This document shows positions 17,159-25,320 of a stretch of 64,000 nt of DNA, piece after piece. Made by a program: the position numbers and the translations under genes. Numbering within the stretch: position 1 is the stretch's first letter; each line of letters begins with the position of its first letter. Below the pieces are notes generated by a model. The model was not told where the DNA came from. It saw only the letters and a list, made by a program, of their open reading frames with translations, and made no database searches. This DNA is from Bradyrhizobium sp. AZCC 1610 (GTDB lineage Bacteria > Pseudomonadota > Alphaproteobacteria > Rhizobiales > Xanthobacteraceae): NCBI RefSeq assembly GCF_036924515.1, contig NZ_JAZHRR010000001.1, positions 2,389,001-2,453,000 of the forward strand, read 5' to 3'.

Positions 17159-18436
17159 CTACACCGGTTCGCGGGTCAGGATCAGCGAGGCGTTTTGCCC
17201 GCCGAAACCGAACGAGTTCGACATCACGGCGGTCACCCTGGCGTCGCGCGCCTTGTTGCCGACCACGTCGAACAGGATCGCCGGATCCGGAATCTCGTAA
17301 TTGATGGTCGGCGGAATCCGCTGATGCTCCAGCGTCAGCAGCGAGAACACGGCCTCGACTGCGCCGGCCGCCGAGATCGTATGCCCGACCATCGATTTGT
17401 TCGACGAGACCGGAATCTTCGGCAAATGCTCGCCGAACACCACCGCGGTCGTGTTGTACTCCATCTTGTCGTTTTCCGGCGTCGCGGTGCCGTGCGCGTT
17501 GATATGGTCGATCTGTTCCGGCTCCAAGCCGGCGTCGGCCAGCGTCTTGCGCATGCAGCCGATGATTGGCTTGCCGTCCGGGCTGGAGCGGGTGCGGTGG
17601 AACGAGTCCGTCAGCTCGCCGCAACCGGCCACCACGCCGAGAATTTTCGCGCCGCGGGCGGTTGCCGACTCATAGCTTTCCAGCACCATCGCGCCGGCGC
17701 CTTCCGCCATCACGAAACCGTCGCGGTTCTTCGAGAACGGCTTCGAAGCCGCCTGCGGCGGATCGTTCTGCGTCGACAGGGCCGACAGCAGCGAGAAGCG
17801 CACCAAAGCTTCCGGATTGACCGAGCCGTCGGTCGCCACGCACAGCGCAGCGTCGGCATCGCCACGGCGGATCGCCTCGACGCCGAGCTGGATCGCGGTC
17901 GCGCCGGAGGCGCAAGCCGTGGAGAGCGAGATCGGCGACCCCTTGGTGCCGAAAGCTTCGGCCAGATGGCTCGCCACCGAGCCGAACATGAAACGGTGAT
18001 GAAATGGCGCGAACCGGCCGCCGCCGCTGACGCGCAGCATGTCCTCGTAGCCGAATTCGGTCTTTCCGATCGCGCGCCCGAGTTCGAGCCGTTGCGGCCA
18101 TTCGACCTCGACCGGCGCCACCGCCAGAAACAGCGGTCCCGGAAAATCGGCCTTGGCTCCGATCGCGGCCTGTCCGAGCGCTTCTTCGGTCGCCATTTCG
18201 GCCAGCCGTTCGGTCAGCCCCGTTGAGGTAACGGGATCGACGGTGACGAAGTCGACCGTGCCCGCCATGGTCGATTTCAGGCCCTCGACCGGAAAGCGCG
18301 TCACGGTCTTGATGCCTGATACACCCGCGGTCAGCTTGTGCCAGTTGTCTTGCTTGCCGGCGCCAAGCGACGTCACCACGCCCATGCCGGTGACGACGAC
18401 GATCGGCCTGCCGAATTTATCTGATGGTGCTGACAT
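17159..18436 (-). CDS. beta-ketoacyl-ACP synthase of the VLCFA pathway (FabF1 type)
   Basis: The 425-residue condensing enzyme has a complete KAS II catalytic set: Cys175 (STACASG), His315 (INAHGTATPEND), Lys347 and His352 (SNKSMVGH). It extends acyl chains bound to AcpXL toward C26-C28. I set the start at 18436, where GGGGGAA precedes MSAPSDKFG; the frame is open 66 codons upstream but that part overlaps fabF2 and is not protein-like. It probably works with the neighbouring FabF2, which lacks key residues. Confidence 0.9.
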   Translation of the reverse strand: MSAPSDKFGRPIVVVTGMGVVTSLGAGKQDNWHKLTAGVSGIKTVTRFPVEGLKSTMAGTVDFVTVDPVTSTGLTERLAEMATEEALGQAAIGAKADFPGPLFLAVAPVEVEWPQRLELGRAIGKTEFGYEDMLRVSGGGRFAPFHHRFMFGSVASHLAEAFGTKGSPISLSTACASGATAIQLGVEAIRRGDADAALCVATDGSVNPEALVRFSLLSALSTQNDPPQAASKPFSKNRDGFVMAEGAGAMVLESYESATARGAKILGVVAGCGELTDSFHRTRSSPDGKPIIGCMRKTLADAGLEPEQIDHINAHGTATPENDKMEYNTTAVVFGEHLPKIPVSSNKSMVGHTISAAGAVEAVFSLLTLEHQRIPPTINYEIPDPAILFDVVGNKARDARVTAVMSNSFGFGGQNASLILTREPV

Positions 18437-18479
18437 GGTTCCCCCGATGTTGCGCCGTGACTGAATGCGCTCTCGCGCT

Positions 18480-19682
18480 CTACTTGACGGCCTCGACCAG
18501 AGCCATGCCTTCGCCCTGCCAGTGACCGGCCCCCACCACCACAATCTGGTCCGGGTGACCGGCCTTTTCAACCTCAAGCCCGGTCGGATCGTTGGGCGGA
18601 AACAGCGCGCCGCGGGAGAGCGAGAGCGCGGCAAGCGCCAGGCCTAGCGGAAACTGGGTCTCCAGCGTATGGCCGAACATCGTTCCGGTGGCGCGCACGG
18701 CAAATCCGGGGTGCTGGCGCAAGAACGCCTTTTCTTCCGAGGTCGCCGGCTCGGCGCCGGTCGCGCCCGTGATCAGATGGCCGCTGTCGCCGGCTATGCC
18801 GAGTTTTGGCCACAGCGCTTCCAGCGATTTGGTCACCGCGCCCGGCTGCTTGCGCTGCGCGAGGTCGGCGACCACCTTGGTCAATTTAGCGTAGGGCTTG
18901 GCGCCGCGCGCTTCGGCGTGCTCGCGGGATTCCAGCACCAGGAAACAGCCGGCGGAGCCGAGCGCAAAGCCGCTTTGCCCTTCGCGCTGCCATACGGGGG
19001 CGAACTTTTCCTTGAGGTTGAAGTCGCCGAATTCATAGAGGACCAGGAGATCGGAGCGCTCGCCATTATGGGCGGCGCCGACCAGGGCAATCTCGCTCTG
19101 TCCGGACTCGATGCGGGCAAGTGCGATCCGCGCGGCGTCGATGCTGGCGGCTTCCTCGCCCATGAAGGTGCGCGACGTTCCGCACACGCCATGCACGATG
19201 GCGATGTTGCCGGCGAGCAGGTTGGAGAGCTGGGCCAGAAACAGCGTCGGCCGCAGATCGTTCATCAGCCGTTCGTTGAGAAAGGCGGGGCTCGAATTGC
19301 CCTTGGCGTCGGCGGTCATGATGGCGAGGTCGACCGCGAGGTCGCGCTCGCCGCCGCCGGCGGCTACGATCATGTCCATCCGGCCGAGGATTTCCTTGTT
19401 GCCTTTGACGCCGGCCGAATCCAGCGCCAGCCCCGCCGCATAAGTGCCGATGCGCTGCCACGCTTCCATCTGGCGCTGGTCGCCCTTTTTCGGGATCTGG
19501 GCGTCGAAGGTAACAGGCGCCACCGGATGCACGATGTAAGGCGCGAAGCGCTTGTCGTCGACGTTGATCTTCTTCTCGTTCAGCGCATCCCAATGCGCAT
19601 CCAGCCCCTCGCCGAGCGAGGAGACGATGCCGATGCCGGTGATCCAGACTTCCTTTGTGCCCGCGGATTTTGGCTCAGTCAT
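18480..19682 (-). CDS. beta-ketoacyl synthase-like protein of the VLCFA pathway (FabF2 type), incomplete active site
   Basis: The 400-residue protein has a thiolase-type condensing fold with Cys167 (GVCGTSRTF) and a second-His equivalent H338 (TMFGH). The first catalytic His motif (NAHGT) is replaced by TGATGAEPAT (306-315), and the conserved Lys before H338 is absent. Such a protein is more likely a partner subunit, comparable to chain-length factors of type II polyketide synthases, than a free-standing condensing enzyme. It overlaps fabZ by eight bases and precedes fabF1 by 43. Confidence 0.85.
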   Translation of the reverse strand: MTEPKSAGTKEVWITGIGIVSSLGEGLDAHWDALNEKKINVDDKRFAPYIVHPVAPVTFDAQIPKKGDQRQMEAWQRIGTYAAGLALDSAGVKGNKEILGRMDMIVAAGGGERDLAVDLAIMTADAKGNSSPAFLNERLMNDLRPTLFLAQLSNLLAGNIAIVHGVCGTSRTFMGEEAASIDAARIALARIESGQSEIALVGAAHNGERSDLLVLYEFGDFNLKEKFAPVWQREGQSGFALGSAGCFLVLESREHAEARGAKPYAKLTKVVADLAQRKQPGAVTKSLEALWPKLGIAGDSGHLITGATGAEPATSEEKAFLRQHPGFAVRATGTMFGHTLETQFPLGLALAALSLSRGALFPPNDPTGLEVEKAGHPDQIVVVGAGHWQGEGMALVEAVK

Positions 19683-20148
19683 GCGTTATCGCCTGCAGTG
19701 GGAAGCCGATCTTGTTGGCCATCGCGTCCATGTGCACGCGCAAGGCCGGGTCGGGGAAGGGGGCAAGGCCGAAGGTGAGTTCAGCGCTGCACTTCAGCTC
19801 CTTGCCAACGCGCCCCTTTACCTTGGTGACGGCAAAGCCTGAGCCTTCGTGCTCGAGCTTTGCCTCGATCGTCAGCAACTGGCCGGGACTGACGAAACCC
19901 CGCATCTTGGCTTCCTTCACGATGGCGAGGAACGGCATGCGCTCGAACTTCAGGACGCCGAGTATCAGCCAGCCGGAACTTTGCGCCATCGCTTCGGTCA
20001 GCAAAACCCCGGGCATGATCGGGAAGCCGGGAAAATGCCCTTCGAAGATGGTGTGATCAGTCGGAACCTGTGCCTCGACCGTGATCCTCTTCTCGTCGAG
20101 ATTGAGGTCGACGATGCGGTCGATCAGCCGAAAGTAATCAATGTCCAT
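19675..20148 (-). CDS. hotdog-fold 3-hydroxyacyl-ACP dehydratase of the VLCFA pathway (FabZ type)
   Basis: The 157-residue protein is a single hotdog domain with the FabZ active site HFPGFPIMPGVLLTEAMAQ (catalytic His and Glu). It dehydrates 3-hydroxyacyl-AcpXL during chain elongation. It starts 9 bases after acpXL and overlaps fabF2 by eight bases, so the three are translationally linked. Confidence 0.9.
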   Translation of the reverse strand: MDIDYFRLIDRIVDLNLDEKRITVEAQVPTDHTIFEGHFPGFPIMPGVLLTEAMAQSSGWLILGVLKFERMPFLAIVKEAKMRGFVSPGQLLTIEAKLEHEGSGFAVTKVKGRVGKELKCSAELTFGLAPFPDPALRVHMDAMANKIGFPLQAITHD

Positions 20149-20157
20149 GGCGGGCGA

Positions 20158-20451
20158 CTAGGCGCCCGGCGCTGCATTCTTGGCGGCGACCAGTTCGTCG
20201 ATGCGATCGGCGAGATTTTGCAGCACGAAATACTGCTCGGTCGTGGCCTTGCCGTCGTTGACCTCCTGGGTCCATTTCTCGAGCGGCATCTTGATCCCGA
20301 ATGCCTTGTCGATGGCAAAGGCGATGTCGAGGAAGTCGAGGCTGTCGATGCCCAGATCGTCGATGGCGTGGCTCTCCGGCTTGATCGTGTCGCGCGGAAT
20401 GTCGCAGGTCTCCGCGATAATGTTGGCGATCTGATCGAATGTGGAAGACAT
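20158..20451 (-). CDS. acpXL: acyl carrier protein AcpXL
   Basis: The 97-residue acidic carrier protein has its phosphopantetheine Ser37 in the motif [13 protein letters not shown]. The sequence closely follows the AcpXL pattern known from Rhizobium (MxxTFDxxAxIIAET at the start, [10 protein letters not shown] and [11 protein letters not shown] later), longer and distinct from housekeeping AcpP. It carries the growing VLCFA for lipid A. Two adjacent ATGs (20454, 20451) are possible; AAAGG lies just upstream. First gene of the five-gene minus-strand operon. Confidence 0.93.
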   Translation of the reverse strand: MSSTFDQIANIIAETCDIPRDTIKPESHAIDDLGIDSLDFLDIAFAIDKAFGIKMPLEKWTQEVNDGKATTEQYFVLQNLADRIDELVAAKNAAPGA

Positions 20452-20454
20452 CAT

Positions 20455-20756
20455 TAAGCCTTTGATATATTGGAGATAATCCGGAACGGCTTGGAGGAGG
20501 CGGGGCGCGGCGCCGCGGAGGGCCCAATTTCCTCGGCCGGAGTCGAGTGCCCGTATATCGGAGCGGGGGCCCGAGTTCAATGGAAAGGGGCCGATCGGGC
20601 GGGGACGGATTTGGGAGCAAAAATGGCGGTTTTTGGTCCCGGGATCGGTGGTGGCGCGGTTGTGATCCGGGCCGCAATTGATGGGTATCGCTATGCTCCA
20701 CCCATCCTCGAACTGGATGGTTTTGGTCCCTCAGGTGAAGGCGGGGGTGTTGTGCA
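20455..20756. other. intergenic region upstream of acpXL
   Basis: This 302-base region lies between acpXL and the small secreted-protein remnant and should hold the lipid A operon promoter on the minus strand. It contains a half copy of the family B repeat at 20669-20708. No gene is supported. Confidence 0.5.
20669..20708. repeat. family B repeat, half copy
   Basis: The 40 bases from GGGCCGCAATTGATGGG to CCACCCATCCT match the right half of the complete family B element at 21585-21661 with two mismatches. The left arm is missing, so this is a truncated element. Confidence 0.75.
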
Positions 20757-21002
20757 ATGTCGAAGCGCTTTGCTGTTGTAGGGAGCTTTTTGAAAGTTGT
20801 GTTCACAGTCCTGCTGGTCTCGCAGTCCTTCAGCGACGCTGATGCGACTTTGCGGCCGATGGAAAGTATAGATTGGTCGTTCAAAGCCGCCAGCACGGTG
20901 GTTCTTCTTCGGATCGATGAAAGTCAGACCTTGTACGTCGATAATGATGCGTGCGGAGTTCGCTATAGCGCCGGAGGCGTCTTGCGTGGATCGCTCAGAT
21001 AG
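20757..21002 (+). pseudogene. 3'-truncated gene for a small exported protein
   Basis: The first 30 residues form a convincing signal peptide (MSKRFAVVGSFLKVVFTVLL, then VSQSFSDADA). The following part (STVVLLRIDESQTLYVDNDACGVRY) reads like the beginning of a secreted domain, then stops after 81 residues, just where the reading runs into the 3' end of the opposite-strand GyrI-like gene. I read this as an exported protein that lost its C-terminal part by a rearrangement near 20960. An intact 81-residue protein cannot be excluded. Confidence 0.45.
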
Positions 21003-21541
21003 ATCTCGTGATGTGGCCCTGCAAACGTCACCCCCTTCGCAGGCATGATCTCGTTGTGAAGCCTGGCGAGCGTCGGGCCTTCGTCATCATAGCTGCCGAT
21101 ATGCAGCGTCTGCAGGCATCGCCCTTCGTCCAATGGCTCAAGGCGCAGCGAGACCGGAGGCTCCCCGAGCTTGTCCCGCGATCTTGCCAGGGCAGCCTCG
21201 TACAGGGATCGCTCGACGAAGTCGGGCACCATGATCATCATCGTCCATCGCCACAGATGCTTCCGGCGCCCGACAAAATCGTCGGGATTGTCAGCCCACC
21301 AAAGGCCTTCGAGGGGCGGAACGACGTAGTCTTTTCCCGATTTGGTCTTGCTGGCAAATTTCATCGCGTAGCTCACGGAATACAGCCACTCGATGGCACG
21401 CTTGTAGGCTGGATCACGATTGGGATCGCCTTTGCCGTCGATCTTGACGAATTTCATGACCGGCACGTCGACGGTAGCAAAACTGCCATTAGGCGCGCTG
21501 TAGAGCGTTGAGAGTTTCTTCTTGAAATCGATCTTGGCCAT
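20963..21541 (-). CDS. GyrI-like small-molecule-binding domain protein
   Basis: The 192-residue cytoplasmic protein starts MAKIDFKKKLSTLYSAPNGS and contains FVKIDGKGDPN, YSVSYAMKF, PLEGLWW and the C-terminal GPHHEIYLSDPRKTPP, all characteristic of the bacterial GyrI-like/YdhN group. Members bind or hydrolyse small hydrophobic molecules. The start at 21541 gives the family length; a longer reading to 21658 would run through a repeat element. The 3' end overlaps a truncated opposite-strand gene. Confidence 0.8.
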   Translation of the reverse strand: MAKIDFKKKLSTLYSAPNGSFATVDVPVMKFVKIDGKGDPNRDPAYKRAIEWLYSVSYAMKFASKTKSGKDYVVPPLEGLWWADNPDDFVGRRKHLWRWTMMIMVPDFVERSLYEAALARSRDKLGEPPVSLRLEPLDEGRCLQTLHIGSYDDEGPTLARLHNEIMPAKGVTFAGPHHEIYLSDPRKTPPAL

Positions 21542-21584
21542 GTTCGTCTCTGGTCGGTTATCGGTGCGCTGTGTCCAGGCCAGT

Positions 21585-21661
21585 AGGATGGGTAGAGCGC
21601 AGCGAAACCCATCGCCGCCTCGGGCCGCAGTTGATGGGTATCGCTGCGCTCCACCCATCCT
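21585..21661. repeat. family B inverted repeat, complete copy
   Basis: A 77-base element with arms AGGATGGGT and ACCCATCCT, and inner blocks AGCGCAGCGAAACCCAT / ATGGGTATCGCTGCGCT. It lies between the GyrI-like gene and the SUKH-like gene. A half copy is at 20669-20708. It resembles dispersed elements I recall from Bradyrhizobium genomes. Confidence 0.8.
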
Positions 21662-21667
21662 GTACTT

Positions 21668-22198
21668 TTATGCAGGGCAGTTGCGGTTCTCCGCGAACCG
21701 CTCCACGAGGTCGGACCAAAAGGGAATGTACTTGATTGACTTTGGCCAGGGCCGGCCATGCCAACCTGTGAACTCTCTTTCGAAATAGTCGTCCAGATTA
21801 GCACCGTAGTAGATTGCATCGGTGTAGAAGATGGAAAACACCGGGTTGCCTGACTCATGCGGCTCCTCGGGCAAGTATCGGTGAGCGATCAAGGGGATCA
21901 ATTTCGGCGCGAGAGAAACGACCCCCCGCAGAACTTGCTCGCGAGCGTGCGCGCTGGAGGGGCGCGCTCCCCATTCCGGCCACCACAACCGGCCACGCTC
22001 GACAGAATCGAAGAGCCCATTGAAGGGCCGGTCGAGCGCTCGCCGTATCGCGGCGTCGTCCGTCCAATCGTGCCCCTCTACCGGCCGCTTCTCCCTCAGC
22101 AGAGCAACCAAGTCCGGAGGAAAGACCAAGCCAAATCGATGCTGTGCGCTGTCGAGCTCAGCGTCTGTGTAGCCCTTGGTCCATCGAGCCGACATCAT
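21668..22198 (-). CDS. SMI1/KNR4 (SUKH)-like protein
   Basis: The 176-residue protein begins with an alpha-helical YTDAELDSAQHRFGLVFPPDLVALL, matching the start of SUKH-superfamily domains. Internal WWPEWGARP and a late SIFYTDAIYYGANLDDYFEREF also fit. SUKH proteins include immunity proteins of toxin systems and general binding proteins. No toxin gene is seen nearby, so it may be an orphan immunity or housekeeping protein. Two Met codons are adjacent at the start. Confidence 0.65.
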   Translation of the reverse strand: MMSARWTKGYTDAELDSAQHRFGLVFPPDLVALLREKRPVEGHDWTDDAAIRRALDRPFNGLFDSVERGRLWWPEWGARPSSAHAREQVLRGVVSLAPKLIPLIAHRYLPEEPHESGNPVFSIFYTDAIYYGANLDDYFEREFTGWHGRPWPKSIKYIPFWSDLVERFAENRNCPA

Positions 22199-22277
22199 CG
22201 CTTTTCACGCTCAACGCTTTTCAAGAGAATCTCGATCTAGGGTTTGCGCTTTTCACATACAAGCTTCCGCCTGCCGC

Positions 22278-23318
22278 TCACGACCGCTTCGCCTCATCGA
22301 GAAACGCCTGCACCGCCTCAAACAGCTTGAGGCGATTCCGCTCCATGATGATGGTGTGCGTTCCCTCGGCCAGCGCGACGTAGCGTTTGCCCGGCGAGTT
22401 CACCAGCAGCGGAAACAGGGTCTGTGCCATGTAAGGCGGCGTATCGCGGTCCCATTCGGCGCCGACCAGCAAGGTTGGGACCGTGATCTTGGCGGGATCG
22501 TAATAGGGTTTGCCGGCGCCAAAGAATTCGGCGCCGTCCTGCACGACGCCATTGGGCGCGCGAACGACCGGGGGCGTCATCTTTGCGCCGACGGGATCGG
22601 TTGCGAATGTCGCGTCCGCCCAGGCGTCGAACCAGCCGGCGGGAATGAGATTGGCTTTCTTGTCCTCCGGCACGCCGGTGTACCACCGCTCTTTCGCCTG
22701 ATCGCGATTGACCATCCTGTACGCGGCAAGCTTGCCCGGACCTGTCTGAACGAGTGAAGGTGTTTGCCGGATCCAGGAAGGTGCGTAGAGGACGAGACGT
22801 TCGACCTTCGAGGCGTTTTGTGTGGTGTAGGTGGCCATCAGCGTCGTGCCCCAGGACCAGCCCAGAAGGTTGAGACGCGGAATGTTGCGGCGCTGCAGAA
22901 TGAAATCGACTGCGGTGCCGATGTCCTTGACCGCGGTCTGGCCGGTGACGATAGGCGCGTTGGCTTCCGGCTTGTCGGCCATCTCGCTGGGGCGCGTGGA
23001 TTTGCCATAGCCGCGCAGGTCCAGAAGCCAGACGTCATAGCCGCGGGCGGCGATGTATTCCATCCAGGACAAGCCATCGAGCTTGAGGTCGAACGCCGTC
23101 TCGGAAGGGTAGGTCGCGCCGTGGACGTAGAGCACGGTCTGCTCCGGCCGGAACGAGGTCATGTCCGCCGGACGTTTGTTGCGGACATATATTTCGATGC
23201 CGGGATCGGACGTCTTGACCATCATCTCTTCAGTCACCAGAGCCCTCGTCTGTGCCAGTGCTGGAATCGAAAAGAGAGTTGCGAGAAAAAAGCCTGCTGC
23301 AGCGATTGAGATTCTCAA
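22278..23318 (-). CDS. exported alpha/beta hydrolase
   Basis: The 346-residue protein has a signal peptide (cleavage at PALAQT, near residue 22). The alpha/beta-hydrolase fold shows an oxyanion region VLYVHGATYP, nucleophile elbow GWSWGTT, acid GAEWDRDTP and the catalytic His in EGTHTI. It likely cleaves an ester or amide in the periplasm; substrate unknown. Monocistronic on the minus strand. Confidence 0.85.
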   Translation of the reverse strand: MRISIAAAGFFLATLFSIPALAQTRALVTEEMMVKTSDPGIEIYVRNKRPADMTSFRPEQTVLYVHGATYPSETAFDLKLDGLSWMEYIAARGYDVWLLDLRGYGKSTRPSEMADKPEANAPIVTGQTAVKDIGTAVDFILQRRNIPRLNLLGWSWGTTLMATYTTQNASKVERLVLYAPSWIRQTPSLVQTGPGKLAAYRMVNRDQAKERWYTGVPEDKKANLIPAGWFDAWADATFATDPVGAKMTPPVVRAPNGVVQDGAEFFGAGKPYYDPAKITVPTLLVGAEWDRDTPPYMAQTLFPLLVNSPGKRYVALAEGTHTIIMERNRLKLFEAVQAFLDEAKRS

Positions 23319-23886
23319 CGGAGCCTCCCTCGTATTCTTAGTTTTTGTCCTTACCTAACGTAACGGGAATTGCGGCGACGTTGCATCTCAATTCTCGCCC
23401 CCGTTCGCATTCCGGTTGAAGCGCCGGATGGGCTCCACGACGGGGTGGCGAGGGGGCAATCGGCGCTGCGCGATCACGCGATTTTTCGTAACAACTTCAA
23501 CGTGATTTGCCCCGTCCAGTCTCGGTTGCAAAAATAATCTGCTTCGCCGCGACCCCAAATCAGCCCTAAAACTCCGGCCATCCCGTCCTAAAGAAGAGGG
23601 GCGTTGGCCATCGTCACGAACGTTGGGATGGGATGCGGTGGACGCAGCAGCGTCAGGCGCGAGAAGTTGTTCGCAGGGCGGGTTCTCCCGTGAGCGGACA
23701 CGGCGCGCAGGACGTACGGCGCTGAAGCGTACGGCAAAACCGTGTGGTCCTGACACCCGTGGCTGGTGCCAAGCTGCCGGTGGCGAAATTGATCCAACCG
23801 GATCGATCCGCCATCAAGCCGGCAGCGATGGAGGCAAGACGAATTCGTCTCCAGGGAGAGCGCGGCATAAGCCGTCAAACCATTGC
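23319..23886. other. non-coding interval, probable dispersed-element DNA
   Basis: No gene supported. Frames on both strands are open for long stretches but the translations lack domain content. From memory, translations such as CGPDTRGWCQ and HTVLPYAS belong to a multi-copy Bradyrhizobium sequence often mis-annotated as protein. That identity is recollection, not a search result. Confidence 0.4.
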
Positions 23887-23994
23887 GCAGGGAATGCCGG
23901 AGTGCTCCGGCTGTACCTGTATGCTCGTGTGCGCACTTCCTTGTGCACATTGCACACGAGACCGCGGGTGCAGCAAGCACCCGGCATTCCCTGC
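23887..23994. other. strongly folded non-coding element (nested inverted repeats)
   Basis: Outer arms at 23887-23900 and 23981-23994 are a perfect 14-bp inverted repeat (GCAGGGAATGCCGG / CCGGCATTCCCTGC). The stem continues, after one bulged A, with GTGCT (23902-23906) pairing to AGCAC (23976-23980). Inside, CTCGTGTGC (23924-23932) pairs with GCACACGAG (23952-23960). The whole forms a long hairpin with an internal loop and a second hairpin on top. A structured RNA or a MITE-like element are both possible. Confidence 0.55.
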
Positions 23995-24092
23995 TCCCTC
24001 TGTTTGAGGGAAAGGAATTTCAGCAAAGCTCGGGCGCAGCGCGCCGCGAGAACGCGAACGTGTATCCGAATGACGGCGGAGCGAGGAACTTT

Positions 24093-24180
24093 CGTAGCCC
24101 GGATGGAGCGCAGCGAAATCCGGGGCAGTCTCGATGCGGTCAGGGAATCCCGGATTGCGCTGCGCTCCATCCGGGCTACG
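24093..24180. repeat. REP-like inverted repeat, family A, copy 3
   Basis: An 88-base element with CGTAGCCCGG and CCGGGCTACG ends, and inner GAGCGCAGCGAAATCC / GGATTGCGCTGCGCTCC blocks. Related to the copies near 15.8 and 16.1 kb. It sits 48 bases beyond the stop of the minus-strand gene ending at 24229. Confidence 0.85.
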
Positions 24181-24228
24181 TGGCCGGGCTGTTTGACAAT
24201 TGAATTGCGCGGCGTGCGCCCGCTACCC

Positions 24229-24606
24229 CTACGGCGTCACCGAAATCCCGGCGCAGTCTCGGCGGCCCATTAGCACGCAGTCCTGGGTCTTGCGCAAATC
24301 GGCGATGCTGACCGCAAGCCAGATGCCGATCGCGGTCAGCGCCACGGTGAACGCGAGCGCTGCGACATTGGCGAGCATGCGATGACGGAAATCGTCGCCC
24401 TCGTCGCGCGGCTGCTCGTAGCGGGACAGGTCGTTCGCCGAGGGCGAAGCCTTGGCCGGAGAAGCCTTGGTCGGAGAAGACTTGGTCGGAGAAGACTTGG
24501 CCGGACCGGGTTCTTCCCGTCCGCCCGGCGGGTGGGCGGAGGTGCGCGGCCGGAACTTGAGCACGACGTGCTCGTCGTCCGAAATAATGGGCCGCTGGGT
24601 TTTCAC
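24229..24606 (-). CDS. single-span membrane protein with Ser-Pro-Lys repeats, hypothetical
   Basis: The 125-residue protein has a polar N-terminal half, one transmembrane helix (about residues 84-106) and a short tail with two cysteines (CVLMGRRDC). The N-terminal half contains four five-residue repeats of the type KSSPT/KASPA (about residues 34-54), encoded by four 15-bp DNA repeats. Lys-Ser-Pro-rich linkers of this kind are flexible. I recall similar short proteins in Bradyrhizobium but no function. Confidence 0.65.
   Translation of the reverse strand: MKTQRPIISDDEHVVLKFRPRTSAHPPGGREEPGPAKSSPTKSSPTKASPAKASPSANDLSRYEQPRDEGDDFRHRMLANVAALAFTVALTAIGIWLAVSIADLRKTQDCVLMGRRDCAGISVTP
24446..24505. 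repeat. 15-bp tandem repeat, four units
   Basis: Four consecutive 15-base units of the form GAAGMCTTGGYCGGA, differing at two positions only. The unit length keeps the reading frame and encodes five-residue repeats in the overlapping minus-strand membrane protein. Copy number is likely to vary between strains. Confidence 0.9.
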
Positions 24607-24735
24607 TGCCGCCGATCCGCGAAAAATCCTGCGCCTTTCTTAGCACGCCAGCCGCACTTCCAACATGAAATGTTGCCGGCCGCAGGACAGCCATCCCGTC
24701 CCGCAATGCCTGGAACCGGGCGCCGGCAGGCCGGC

Positions 24736-25320
24736 TCAGCCCTGCTTCGGCAGCCGTCCCATCATGTAGAACTCGTCGTTCGGGCGCATCGCGGTGACGT
24801 TGGCCAGCCGGTTCGACAGCGCAAAGAAGGACGCGATCGCCGCGATATCCCAGATGTCGTCGTCGGAAAAGCCGTGCCCGGCAACTTCCGCAAAATCCGC
24901 CTCCGAAACCGTGTTGGCCGCCTGGCTCACCTTCATGGCGAAATCGAGCATGGCGCGCTGCCGCGGCGTGATGTCGGCCTTGCGGTAGTTGACGGCGATC
25001 TGGTCGGCGATGACAGGGTTCTTGGCCCGGATGCGCAGGATCGCGCCATGGGCAATCACGCAGTAATGGCACTGGTTGGCGGCGGATGTAGCCACCACGA
25101 TCATCTCACGCTCGGCCTTGGTCAGCCCGCCGTCCTTCTCCATCAACGCGTCGTGATAGGCAAAGAAGGCACGAAATTCGTCAGGACGATAAGCCAGCGT
25201 CAGGAAGACGTTCGGGACGAAGCCGGATTTCTCCTGCACTGCGAGGATTCGGGTGCGGATGTCCTCCGGCAGCTTGTCGATGGCGGGCGGCTGAAATCGT
25301 TTGGGCGCGGGCTTGCTCAT
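24736..25320 (-). CDS. AhpD/carboxymuconolactone decarboxylase-like peroxidase-related protein
   Basis: The 194-residue protein has the CMD fold with redox motif NQCHYCVIAHG (CxxC followed by His), as in AhpD-type and peroxidase-related proteins. The segment RPDEFRAFFAYHDALM and the C-terminal FYMMGR match the YciW/peroxidase-related subfamily. Likely reduces peroxides or related oxidants. The start at 25320 gives the family N terminus; upstream frame is unlikely. It lies 108 bases beyond the HerA-like gene's stop on the same strand. Confidence 0.85.
   Translation of the reverse strand: MSKPAPKRFQPPAIDKLPEDIRTRILAVQEKSGFVPNVFLTLAYRPDEFRAFFAYHDALMEKDGGLTKAEREMIVVATSAANQCHYCVIAHGAILRIRAKNPVIADQIAVNYRKADITPRQRAMLDFAMKVSQAANTVSEADFAEVAGHGFSDDDIWDIAAIASFFALSNRLANVTAMRPNDEFYMMGRLPKQG

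Noticed and set aside
20138..20896. A 252-codon minus-strand frame over acpXL
   Set aside because: It is an alternative frame of the acpXL region. AcpXL itself has the phosphopantetheine motif and the expected length.
23623..24273. A 216-codon plus-strand frame in the 23.6-24.3 kb region
   Set aside because: It runs through the nested inverted repeat and the family A repeat. The translation lacks domain content, and I recall such frames as artefacts over dispersed repeats.
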